Shown here: positions 1-5,216 of the stretch, piece by piece
Layout of the letters: the number at the start of each line of letters is the position of its first letter
How positions within the stretch are numbered: position 1 is the stretch's first letter
Assembly (NCBI GenBank): GCA_947306315.1
Contig: CAMZGF010000039.1
Location: 1 to 6,976 of the forward strand
DNA length: 6,976 nucleotides
DNA from: an uncultured Candidatus Saccharibacteria bacterium
GTDB taxonomy: Bacteria; Patescibacteriota; Saccharimonadia; Saccharimonadales; Saccharimonadaceae
Direction: 5' to 3'
Position numbers and translations under genes: made by a program
Notes under the pieces: model-generated
The model's input: only the letters and a program-made list of their open reading frames with translations
The model's database searches: none
Told to the model about the DNA's origin: nothing

Positions 1-783
1 GAAAACTACCCTTTAGAAAAAGATATTTCTGGTGCAGATTTTGCTAAGAAATTATATGAACAGGCTAAGGAAGCTGGTGCTGAATTTGTTTTTGAGCGCG
101 TAACGGAAATAAAAGATGGTGAGTTAAAAACTGTTATTACGAAAGACGGTAAATATGAAGCGAATGCCGTTATTATTGCAACCGGATCTGAAAATCGAAA
201 ACTCGGCCTACCGAATGAAGCTGAGCTTGTCGGTCGTGGCGTTTCTTACTGCGCGACCTGTGATGGTGCATTATATAAGGACAAAAATGTAGCTGTTGTT
301 GGTGGGGGAAATACTGCACTATCAGATGCACTATATCTTTCGAATATTGCAAGAAAAGTATATCTAATTCATCACCGTGACGAATTTAGAGGAGAAGAAA
401 AAACCGTCAACACTTTGAAAGAAAAAGATAATGTCGAGATTGTTTATAACGCAAGTGTGGTAAAGCTATTTGCTGATAATGAAAACCTTGAAAGAGTCGA
501 AGTCGATATTGATGGAGAGTCGGAAATTCTTGATGTTGACGGGCTTTTTATTGCAGTCGGTCGTGTGCCTGCGAATAAGGCCTTTGCAAATATTATGAAG
601 ACGGATGATGCTGGGTATATTATTGCCGGTGAAGATTGTAAAACGAATATTGAAGGAATCTTTGTCGCAGGTGATAATCGTACAAAAGGTGTTCGTCAGC
701 TCGTTACAGCTACTGCTGATGGAGCAACTGCTGCAACTGCTGCAATCCGCTATATCAATGGCGGTTATTACGCCACAGTCTAG
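1..783 (+). CDS. trxB: Thioredoxin reductase, 5'-truncated by the window edge
   Basis: This flavoprotein passes electrons from NAD(P)H through FAD and a redox-active disulfide to thioredoxin in the cytoplasm. The reading frame is open from base 1; 260 residues are present, and about 50 N-terminal residues with the first FAD-binding GxGxxG lie outside. The fragment opens with ENYP, typical of residues near 50 in the family. The catalytic YCATCDG has cysteines at fragment residues 84 and 87. The nucleotide-binding GGGNTA is at 101-106, HHRDEFR at 124-130 corresponds to the NADPH 2'-phosphate motif HRRxxxR, and the FAD-binding FVAGDNRTKGVRQ is around 221-233. The second motif position is His rather than the usual Arg, which may weaken preference for NADPH over NADH. 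The gene stops at TAG just before a strong hairpin terminator. Family assignment is secure; cofactor preference is uncertain. Confidence 0.95.
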   Translation, partial: ENYPLEKDISGADFAKKLYEQAKEAGAEFVFERVTEIKDGELKTVITKDGKYEANAVIIATGSENRKLGLPNEAELVGRGVSYCATCDGALYKDKNVAVVGGGNTALSDALYLSNIARKVYLIHHRDEFRGEEKTVNTLKEKDNVEIVYNASVVKLFADNENLERVEVDIDGESEILDVDGLFIAVGRVPANKAFANIMKTDDAGYIIAGEDCKTNIEGIFVAGDNRTKGVRQLVTATADGATAATAAIRYINGGYYATV

Positions 784-790
784 ACAATAG

Positions 791-818
791 AAAAACCGCC
801 AGAATCTGGCGGTTTTTT
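791..818. terminator. Bidirectional rho-independent terminator
   Basis: CCGCCAG (796-802) pairs perfectly with CTGGCGG (806-812) around an AAT loop. The flanking A-run (791-795) and T-run (813-818) make it work on both strands. It lies between the convergent trxB and 216-aa genes, 8 nt after the trxB stop and 12 nt beyond the 3' end of the minus-strand gene. Confidence 0.93.
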
Positions 819-830
819 GTAGTTCAACTG

Positions 831-1481
831 TTAGGCGAAGAATGGTCTGAGTTCATTATTGAATTTAAGCTCTGCTCTAAAGTCTTCGAACTCTTTAATC
901 TCCGGAAGCGATTTGTCGCTGAAGATTTTCTCAACCATGTCGGTGACTAATGCAGCGAGATCGCTTTTTTCGAACTGATTTATAAAAGTGCTGGTTGCAC
1001 AACGCTGTAATGTCTCGTCGCCTCTGCCGATTAAACTGAAGGTCTTTGTGAGAATGAGGTATATAGCTTCTGCGGTTTCATTATCTCCGTCACTTACAAC
1101 TGCACAAAGGAAACGACCTTTGTTGGTTTCAAGATTCATCCATTTCGGGCTATGGAAACCACTCCTGATCGATCCCATTTCGGGGCGGTTCTTATATGAG
1201 GAAACCTTCCCAATGAGATCAACCGCAGGGGAATCTTCACTGCAATAGTGATCGTTACGTAGCTTTCCTTTCTTGAAATTAAACGTGACGATCAAGTCGC
1301 TGTCGCAGTTGCGTCTCTGCCCAGACAGGGCGAAAGATCCTCTTTTCGGTATTTTGTTGAGGTCGCTAAGAACCTTAAACATTACGCCGAGGATAACATT
1401 AAGCTCCTCTTTGTAGATCGTCTTCCTGCCGAGAACATCCTCACTGTACTCTCTCAGTTCATAATCCTTCTTCACATCCAT
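831..1481 (-). CDS. Hypothetical protein, 216 aa, family not recognised
   Basis: I do not recognise this protein. It appears soluble: no signal peptide or membrane segment is visible. The N-terminal 45 residues are charged and probably helical. Residues 48-130 look like mixed beta strands, with GSFALSG at 48-54, DLIVTFNF at 62-69 and GRFLCAVVSDGD at 122-133. Residues 135-190 look helical. Four scattered cysteines (59, 80, 126, 161) form no CxxC motif. The ATG at 1481 is supported by a very strong Shine-Dalgarno AAAAGGAGGG (1491-1500) with 9 nt spacing. A near-consensus promoter lies upstream with a palindrome over the predicted transcription start. The leader is about 75 nt, unlike the leaderless genes nearby. 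The gene is convergent with trxB and downstream of tRNA-Pro on the same strand. The strong expression signals argue that it is a real, well-expressed gene; no function is assigned. Confidence 0.8.
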   Translation of the reverse strand: MDVKKDYELREYSEDVLGRKTIYKEELNVILGVMFKVLSDLNKIPKRGSFALSGQRRNCDSDLIVTFNFKKGKLRNDHYCSEDSPAVDLIGKVSSYKNRPEMGSIRSGFHSPKWMNLETNKGRFLCAVVSDGDNETAEAIYLILTKTFSLIGRGDETLQRCATSTFINQFEKSDLAALVTDMVEKIFSDKSLPEIKEFEDFRAELKFNNELRPFFA

Positions 1482-1490
1482 ATTTTTGGA

Positions 1491-1500
1491 CCCTCCTTTT
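1491..1500 (-). promoter_or_regulatory. Strong ribosome binding site
   Basis: AAAAGGAGGG on the minus strand lies 9 nt before the ATG at 1481. It fixes the start and contrasts with the neighbouring genes that lack any Shine-Dalgarno sequence. Confidence 0.9.
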
Positions 1501-1539
1501 GTGAAAAATGCGTTAAACTACTCTTAAAGAGCAAAAAAT

Positions 1540-1561
1540 ATATATGGCGATAGCCATATAT
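1540..1561. repeat. 9-bp palindrome over the transcription start of the 216-aa gene
   Basis: ATATATGGC (1540-1548) and GCCATATAT (1553-1561) are perfect inverted repeats around GATA. The element spans the predicted start site near 1557 of the minus-strand promoter. As DNA it could be a repressor operator. As RNA, only part of the hairpin would lie in the transcript. There is no T-run after it, so it is not a simple terminator. Confidence 0.7.
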
Positions 1562-1563
1562 CA

Positions 1564-1592
1564 ATTATAGCATAAAAACTATCATAAGTCAA
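1564..1592 (-). promoter_or_regulatory. Near-consensus sigma-70 promoter for the 216-aa gene
   Basis: On the minus strand, TTGACT (1587-1592) and TATAAT (1564-1569) are separated by exactly 17 bp, with an extended -10 TGC just before the TATAAT. The predicted start is near 1557. The -35 box begins only 11 bp past the 3' end of tRNA-Pro, so the gene has its own promoter even if tRNA transcription reads through. Confidence 0.88.
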
Positions 1593-1603
1593 TGCATTCA
1601 AAC

Positions 1604-1679
1604 TGGTCGGGGCGACAGGACTCGAACCTGCGACCTCAACTTCCCAAAAGTTGCGCGCTACCAACTGTGCTACGCCCCG
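1604..1679 (-). tRNA. tRNA-Pro (anticodon TGG)
   Basis: This is a complete 76-nt tRNA including an encoded CCA (1604-1606). The acceptor arm CGGGGCG (1673-1679) pairs with CGCCCCG (1608-1614), with discriminator A at 1607. The anticodon stem CAACT/AGTTG closes the loop TTTGGGA, giving anticodon TGG. The T arm holds GTTCGAGTC. TGG reads proline codons and is the usual bacterial proline isoacceptor in small genomes. It has its own promoter, divergent from uppS. No terminator is visible after its 3' end, where the promoter of the 216-aa gene follows. Confidence 0.97.
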
Positions 1680-1691
1680 AGGACCTATCTA

Positions 1692-1720
1692 ATAATACCA
1701 CAAAACTCTCTATTTTACAA
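1692..1720 (-). promoter_or_regulatory. Promoter of tRNA-Pro
   Basis: On the minus strand, TTGTAA (1715-1720) and TATTAT (1692-1697) are 17 bp apart. The predicted start is about 6 nt before the mature tRNA 5' end. Its -35 box occupies the same bases as the likely -35 of the divergent uppS promoter. Confidence 0.75.
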
Positions 1721-1743
1721 GCGACTAGGGTGTTTGATATAAT
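1714..1743 (+). promoter_or_regulatory. Leaderless promoter of uppS
   Basis: Extended -10 TGA-TATAAT (TATAAT 1738-1743), with TTTACA (1714-1719, 18-bp spacer) or TTACAA (1715-1720, 17-bp spacer) as -35. The TATAAT ends 6 nt before the ATG at 1750, so transcription should start at or within a base or two of the start codon. There is no Shine-Dalgarno sequence. The -35 overlaps that of the divergent tRNA-Pro promoter. Confidence 0.8.
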
Positions 1744-1749
1744 AAAAAG

Positions 1750-2457
1750 ATGGAAAACGGTGTTATTATACCTAAACATATTGGATTTATTGTAGACGGA
1801 AATCGTCGCTGGGCTCGTGAAAGAAACCTCCCGACTCTCGAAGGACATAGAAAAGGTTTCTCGAAAGTCGAAAAAGTTGCTACGAAAATGATTGAAAGGG
1901 GCGTTTCTTTTGTCTCTTTTTATCTTTTCTCAACGGAAAATTGGAACCGCTCAGAAGAAGAAGTAAGCTATCTCATGGATTTGCTTTTGAAAAATGCAAA
2001 ACGGATGTCGAAGAAATTTAGGAAAGAGAATATTCGTTGCGTTATCATGGGGCGTAAGGATCCTGCTCCGGAAAACGTACTGCTAGCGCTCCAGAAACTC
2101 GAAGAGGAAACGAAGAATGGTGAGCGCGGTACGGTTGCAATTTGCTTTAATTATGGTGGCCAATGGGAAATTGCGGACGCAATGACTAAAATTCTTGAAG
2201 AATCTCGCAAAAATCCAGAAAAATATAACAAAATCACACCCGAAATTGTCACAAAAAACCTTTATCATCCAGAAGTTCCGCCATGCGATCTTATTGTAAG
2301 AACGTCAGGCGAGGAGCGTATTTCTGGCTTTCAATTATGGCGCGCGAGCTATTCAGAATTCTTGTTTCTAAAGAAGTATTTTCCGAGTATAACAGAGAAG
2401 GATTGTGAAAAAATCCTTGACGAATTTGCTACTCGTTCGCGCCGCTTTGGCAAATAG
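1750..2457 (+). CDS. uppS: Undecaprenyl diphosphate synthase (cis-prenyltransferase)
   Basis: The enzyme extends farnesyl diphosphate with isopentenyl diphosphate in cis to make the lipid carrier for peptidoglycan and other surface polymers. At 235 aa it has the usual length. Family motifs appear in order: HIGFIVDGNRRWA at 10-22 (Mg-binding Asp16, catalytic Asn18, phosphate-binding Arg20), GH at 32-33, FSTENW at 60-65, NYGGQWEI in the middle, and CDLIVRTSGEERISGF at 179-194 with Arg184, Glu188 and Arg190. Small departures from consensus are NYGGQ for NYGGR and SGFQLW for SNFLLW; neither removes a catalytic residue. The first ATG is only 9 codons before the conserved His, so the start is secure although no Shine-Dalgarno is present. 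Transcription is divergent from tRNA-Pro. No clear terminator follows. Confidence 0.96.
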   Translation: MENGVIIPKHIGFIVDGNRRWARERNLPTLEGHRKGFSKVEKVATKMIERGVSFVSFYLFSTENWNRSEEEVSYLMDLLLKNAKRMSKKFRKENIRCVIMGRKDPAPENVLLALQKLEEETKNGERGTVAICFNYGGQWEIADAMTKILEESRKNPEKYNKITPEIVTKNLYHPEVPPCDLIVRTSGEERISGFQLWRASYSEFLFLKKYFPSITEKDCEKILDEFATRSRRFGK

Positions 2458-2551
2458 GTGGACTTTTGGTTGCGAAAAATGCGCAAAAAAATGTAAGCTA
2501 GACTTTACATGTCATGTCAAAAATAGTTGCGCAGAAAAAATAAGATTCAAA

Positions 2552-2569
2552 CTAGAATTGCTAGAATGC
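2552..2569. repeat. Tandem 9-bp repeat upstream of the HTH gene promoter
   Basis: CTAGAATTG (2552-2560) is directly followed by CTAGAATGC (2561-2569); the first seven bases are identical. The pair lies at about -45 to -28 relative to the predicted start near 2597, where an activator or the HTH protein itself could bind. The role is inferred from position only. Confidence 0.4.
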
Positions 2570-2581
2570 AACTGGCATTGG

Positions 2582-2590
2582 TGATACAAT
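2582..2590 (+). promoter_or_regulatory. Extended -10 promoter of the HTH/DUF4097 gene
   Basis: TGA-TACAAT (TACAAT 2585-2590) is an extended -10 element without a recognisable -35 at the right distance. The start would be near 2597, giving a leader of about 20 nt that contains AAAGGA (2605-2610), 6 nt before the ATG. Confidence 0.55.
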
Positions 2591-2616
2591 ATAAGCATAT
2601 AAAGAAAGGAAAATAA

Positions 2617-3927
2617 ATGTCTGAAATATCTAAAAGACTAGTAAAATTCCGACGAGATTCCGGACTTAGTCAGGAAGAAGTCGCAGAAAAGCTAAATGTA
2701 TCACGCCAAACTGTTTCAAAATGGGAAACTGGCCAATCTACGCCTGATTTTGATAAAATCGCGCCACTTTGTGAACTATATAATATATCTACCGACGAAC
2801 TTCTTCGCGGTGTAGCTGATGAAAAGGCTAAAAAAGTCGACGATGATGACGATGATGATGACGATGATGACGATGATGATTTTGACTTTGGTAGAAAATG
2901 CCATAATTGCAGGAGACAACGTAGGGAGAAAAATCCTGCAACAATTATTTATGACTGCATAAAAACTACACTTGCGCTCATTACGACTGTTATTTTTCTT
3001 ACAGTAAGCTTCGCAACTCATGCTTGGTATAAAACATGGATGATTTGGCTTATCTTCGCAGTAGTCATATCTATCGTTAAACTTATTTTCGTAGCTGCTG
3101 GAGCAAATATTGATGATGAATATTGCGAAAAATGCCATAAAAAGGTTGGTAGTAGAGGATTGAAAATCTTCGGCCTCATCATGGGCATTATTTCTCTCAT
3201 TGTAGTAGCTGCAATATGCGCGTCTTTCTTATTACCCGGTAAACTGTTCTCCGGGTTAAGAAGTGGTACTTCGAAAACAGTACAATATGACGAGAGCCAT
3301 GAAATAGAATTTAAAACTCTAAAAATTTCTTCAAGAGCTGGAGATGTGAATGTTAAAAACGTACGAAGCGATAAGGCTCGTGTAATTATCTATTCGGAAG
3401 AATCAGACGGATATCGTGTTAATACTTATGATGATATTCTTGATGTCAACCTCATGGATGATAGTTGTAGTGGCTTCGCATGTATCGGCTACAAAGCTCC
3501 AGTAATCGAAGTTTATCTTCCTGAAGATTACGCTGAAAGAATTGTTATCACAAACAACTTCGGTGATATTACTGTAGGCAATTTTGAAAAAGCATCTATG
3601 GATATTACTGAAGATATGGGTAAGGTAAAAATCGAATCTGGCAAAGACATTAAAACTCATAATAGTATGGGTTCAATCGAAATCGAAGAAGTAACTGGTT
3701 CTTTGGATGTCGACGCATCTATGGGCTCAGTTGAAATTGATACACTTAAAATTACTGAAGATTCAAATATTAATGCGTCGATGGGCAGTGTAAATATTAA
3801 ACATGCAGATGACATTTATGTTGAATCAAAAACCGACATGGGTTCATCAAACGTCAGAGATAATGATCGTAATTCGAAAGTTACTTTGAAGGTTCATTGC
3901 TCGATGGGATCGATTAATGTCAGATAG
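2617..3927 (+). CDS. Membrane-anchored XRE-family HTH regulator with DUF4097-like outer domain
   Basis: This 436-aa protein joins a DNA-binding domain to a probable extracytoplasmic beta domain. Residues 4-63 form a classic HTH_3 domain (LSQEEVAEKLNVSRQTVSKWE). Fourteen consecutive Asp follow at 75-88. CxxC pairs lie at 95/98 and 170/173. Three likely membrane helices lie near 108-133, 140-163 and 183-207. That topology puts the HTH and both CxxC pairs in the cytoplasm, where the four Cys could bind one zinc, and the C-terminus outside. Residues 225-436 contain strands with a recurring (S/D)MGS or FGD turn at 314, 333, 350, 368, 388, 407 and 429, spaced about 17-22 residues, as in DUF4097-type beta-solenoid adhesin-like domains. 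It probably senses an envelope condition and controls transcription directly. Targets are unknown; autoregulation is plausible. A Shine-Dalgarno supports the start. The stop is 17 nt before the CYTH gene. Confidence 0.85.
   Translation: MSEISKRLVKFRRDSGLSQEEVAEKLNVSRQTVSKWETGQSTPDFDKIAPLCELYNISTDELLRGVADEKAKKVDDDDDDDDDDDDDDFDFGRKCHNCRRQRREKNPATIIYDCIKTTLALITTVIFLTVSFATHAWYKTWMIWLIFAVVISIVKLIFVAAGANIDDEYCEKCHKKVGSRGLKIFGLIMGIISLIVVAAICASFLLPGKLFSGLRSGTSKTVQYDESHEIEFKTLKISSRAGDVNVKNVRSDKARVIIYSEESDGYRVNTYDDILDVNLMDDSCSGFACIGYKAPVIEVYLPEDYAERIVITNNFGDITVGNFEKASMDITEDMGKVKIESGKDIKTHNSMGSIEIEEVTGSLDVDASMGSVEIDTLKITEDSNINASMGSVNIKHADDIYVESKTDMGSSNVRDNDRNSKVTLKVHCSMGSINVR
2839..2880 (+). repeat. GAT/GAC trinucleotide repeat encoding 14 Asp
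   Basis: Fourteen GAY codons lie between the HTH domain and the first CxxC. GAT and GAC are mixed irregularly (GAC GAT GAT GAC ...), so the tract is not a perfect microsatellite. The acidic run is probably a flexible linker. A copy-number change would alter its length without shifting the frame. Confidence 0.9.
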
Positions 3928-3938
3928 TGTTGTATAAT
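3910..3938 (+). promoter_or_regulatory. Leaderless promoter of the CYTH gene
   Basis: TATAAT (3933-3938) ends exactly 6 nt before the ATG at 3945. The candidate -35 TCGATT (3910-3915, 17-bp spacer) is poor. The -10 begins 5 nt after the TAG of the preceding gene. It could serve as an internal promoter, allowing the CYTH gene to be made independently of the HTH gene. Confidence 0.65.
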
Positions 3939-3959
3939 TATCTCATGAATAATGAGATA
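3939..3959. repeat. 8-bp inverted repeat across the CYTH start codon
   Basis: TATCTCAT (3939-3946) and ATGAGATA (3952-3959) are perfect inverted repeats around GAATA. The first arm starts directly after the -10 box and ends inside the ATG (3945-3947). In a read-through transcript from the HTH gene it would place the start codon in a hairpin. In a leaderless transcript starting at 3945 the left arm would be missing. As DNA it could be an operator at +1. Confidence 0.65.
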
Positions 3960-4550
3960 GAAGCACAATTCTTAGATATAAATAAAAACGAAATCAGAGC
4001 AAAACTAGAGTCTGCCGGCGGGAAACTTATTAACAAGGAGAGAATCATGAAACGTGTGATCTTCGACGCCGGCGAACATCAATTTATTCGTGTTCGTGAC
4101 GAAGGCGATAAGGTCGTCATGACTTATAAAAACGTCCACAACGACAAGAGCATCCTTGGCACCAAGGAAGTGAATGTTATTGTGGACGATTATGATCGTG
4201 CGGTAGAATTCATGAAGGGAACCCATCTTAATATTAAGGCTCATCAAGAAACTCTTCGTGAGGAATGGGAACTAAACGGTTGCGAAATATGTATCGATAC
4301 TTGGCCATGGATTCCGAGCTTCATTGAAGTTGAAGGCCCAAGTGAAGAAAAAGTCTGGGAAACCGCAGCGATGCTTGATATGGATAAAGAAAAAGCAAAG
4401 TTCGGTTCAGTAGATTCAACATACGAACATTATTATGGCGTTGAATGTGATGAGGTTAATTTAAGAACACCAGTTATCACTTTTGAGTGTGAACCACCAG
4501 AATGGGTGAAACGAGACATCTTGGCTCAGATCGATCCAACAAAGCATTAG
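3945..4550 (+). CDS. CYTH-domain protein (class IV adenylate cyclase / triphosphatase-like)
   Basis: CYTH proteins fold as a beta-barrel tunnel that binds triphosphates; members include CyaB-type adenylate cyclases and tri- or thiamine-triphosphatases. From this ATG the protein has 201 aa. The N-terminal signature ExExK appears as EIEAQ (4-8), with Gln where Lys is usual. FIRVRDEGDKVVMTYK (47-62) supplies the RxR and Lys strands, KEVNVIVDD (74-82) an acidic strand, REEW (105-108) the next Arg, and CIDTWPWIPSFIEVEG (116-131) the acidic strand with the typical IEVEG. The C-terminal 40 residues extend beyond the core. A longer GTG start at 3927 is possible, but it overlaps the previous stop, lacks a Shine-Dalgarno and would place the -10 inside the gene. 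It follows the HTH gene closely and precedes the 4566 gene. Substrate is not predictable from sequence. Confidence 0.88.
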   Translation: MNNEIEAQFLDINKNEIRAKLESAGGKLINKERIMKRVIFDAGEHQFIRVRDEGDKVVMTYKNVHNDKSILGTKEVNVIVDDYDRAVEFMKGTHLNIKAHQETLREEWELNGCEICIDTWPWIPSFIEVEGPSEEKVWETAAMLDMDKEKAKFGSVDSTYEHYYGVECDEVNLRTPVITFECEPPEWVKRDILAQIDPTKH

Positions 4551-4559
4551 TGTTATAAT
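4531..4559 (+). promoter_or_regulatory. Leaderless promoter of the 4566 gene
   Basis: Extended -10 TGT-TATAAT (TATAAT 4554-4559) lies directly after the TAG stop of the CYTH gene and ends 6 nt before the ATG at 4566. A weak -35, TCGATC (4531-4536), sits at 17 bp, the same offset as the TCGATT of the CYTH promoter. No Shine-Dalgarno is present. Confidence 0.7.
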
Positions 4560-4565
4560 AAAAAT

Positions 4566-5216
4566 ATGAATGATTTGAAAATCGAAGTTCTAAGAAATTT
4601 TGATCAATTTTTAATTAAAAATAGCGCGCGTCCATTTATTGCGGCCGATCGACTTTCTTGTATTGTTGGTGTCCTAGTTGATGTTAAACCTGCCTGTATT
4701 GTTGATTTTTCTAAGCATGACGTTGAGGATATAAGATTAAGGGAGTTTGAAAAATATCTAAAGCTTCTCGGTCTGACCTATGTTTATGAAAAGACGAATC
4801 TAAATTCGGATCTAAAGGACGTAGAATCTACTCACTCATATTATATTTCTAAAAATAAAGAGACAGTGAATATGCTTCTCGATGCGGAACATGAACTATA
4901 TGATCTTTTTGATTCTGCTGAACCAAACAGTCCTGTGATAAAAATCATCCATCAAAAAATCGGTAGGTTACTTGGTTATCCAGAAACGGCAACGGAATGG
5001 TTTTTGGTTCGTTCTGAAAGAATTAATCAGGCTGAACTTGATGAGGACGACATTTTTAGAGATCTTCAAAAATATCATCATTTTATTCATAGTCGTAACA
5101 ACGCCGACGAAGAATTTGATGAATACGATAAGCCGATACATGAAGCGATGGAAAAGTATACTCCACTCTCCGCAAAAATTATGCGTGAGAATTCTGGCGA
5201 GAAACGTTGGCTCTAA
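4566..5216 (+). CDS. Hypothetical protein, 216 aa, with a GYPETATEWF motif
   Basis: I cannot name this family. The protein is soluble, acidic and mostly helical by appearance, without signal peptide or membrane segments. A beta-rich stretch at 24-48 (FIAADRLSCIVGVLVDV) is followed by helices. Residues 130-146 hold IGRLLGYPETATEWFLV, which resembles the GYP segment of some uncharacterised bacterial and archaeal proteins. The C-terminal part is rich in Asp/Glu and His. The ATG lies 15 nt after the CYTH stop with no Shine-Dalgarno and a TATAAT directly upstream. The last 38 bp overlap the 3' end of the convergent tetR gene, so neither gene has a terminator of its own here. Co-transcription with the CYTH gene is likely as well as independent initiation. 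Confidence 0.78.
   Translation: MNDLKIEVLRNFDQFLIKNSARPFIAADRLSCIVGVLVDVKPACIVDFSKHDVEDIRLREFEKYLKLLGLTYVYEKTNLNSDLKDVESTHSYYISKNKETVNMLLDAEHELYDLFDSAEPNSPVIKIIHQKIGRLLGYPETATEWFLVRSERINQAELDEDDIFRDLQKYHHFIHSRNNADEEFDEYDKPIHEAMEKYTPLSAKIMRENSGEKRWL

Larger units (their letters stand above)
2458..2616. other. Intergenic region upstream of the HTH/DUF4097 gene
   Basis: These 159 bp hold two copies of TGCGCA followed by A-runs (2479-2484 and 2528-2533), a small palindrome ACATG-T-CATGT (2507-2517) and a 9-bp tandem repeat at 2552-2569. The promoter of the next gene is at its 3' end. No strong terminator for uppS is visible: the TTGCG/CGCAA hairpin near 2470-2485 is followed by A rather than T on the plus strand. 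Confidence 0.5.

Noticed and set aside
988..1248. 86-codon plus-strand ORF inside the 216-aa minus gene
   Set aside because: It is a shadow of the minus-strand gene, which has a strong promoter and ribosome site; the plus-strand product shows no family features and has no expression signals.
1592..1848. ORFs crossing tRNA-Pro on both strands
   Set aside because: They run through a complete tRNA and the two divergent promoters; the peptides are tRNA translations.
2470..2490. Terminator for uppS from the TTGCG/CGCAA hairpin
   Set aside because: The stem is short and is followed by A residues, not T, on the transcribed strand.
2776..3138. 120-codon minus-strand ORF inside the HTH/DUF4097 gene
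   Set aside because: It is antisense to the HTH, poly-Asp and membrane-helix codons; its Ile/Val run is the mirror of the Asp repeat.
3927..3944. Longer start (GTG at 3927) for the CYTH protein
   Set aside because: It overlaps the previous stop, has no Shine-Dalgarno, adds residues encoded by the -10 box, and the family signature begins right after the ATG at 3945.
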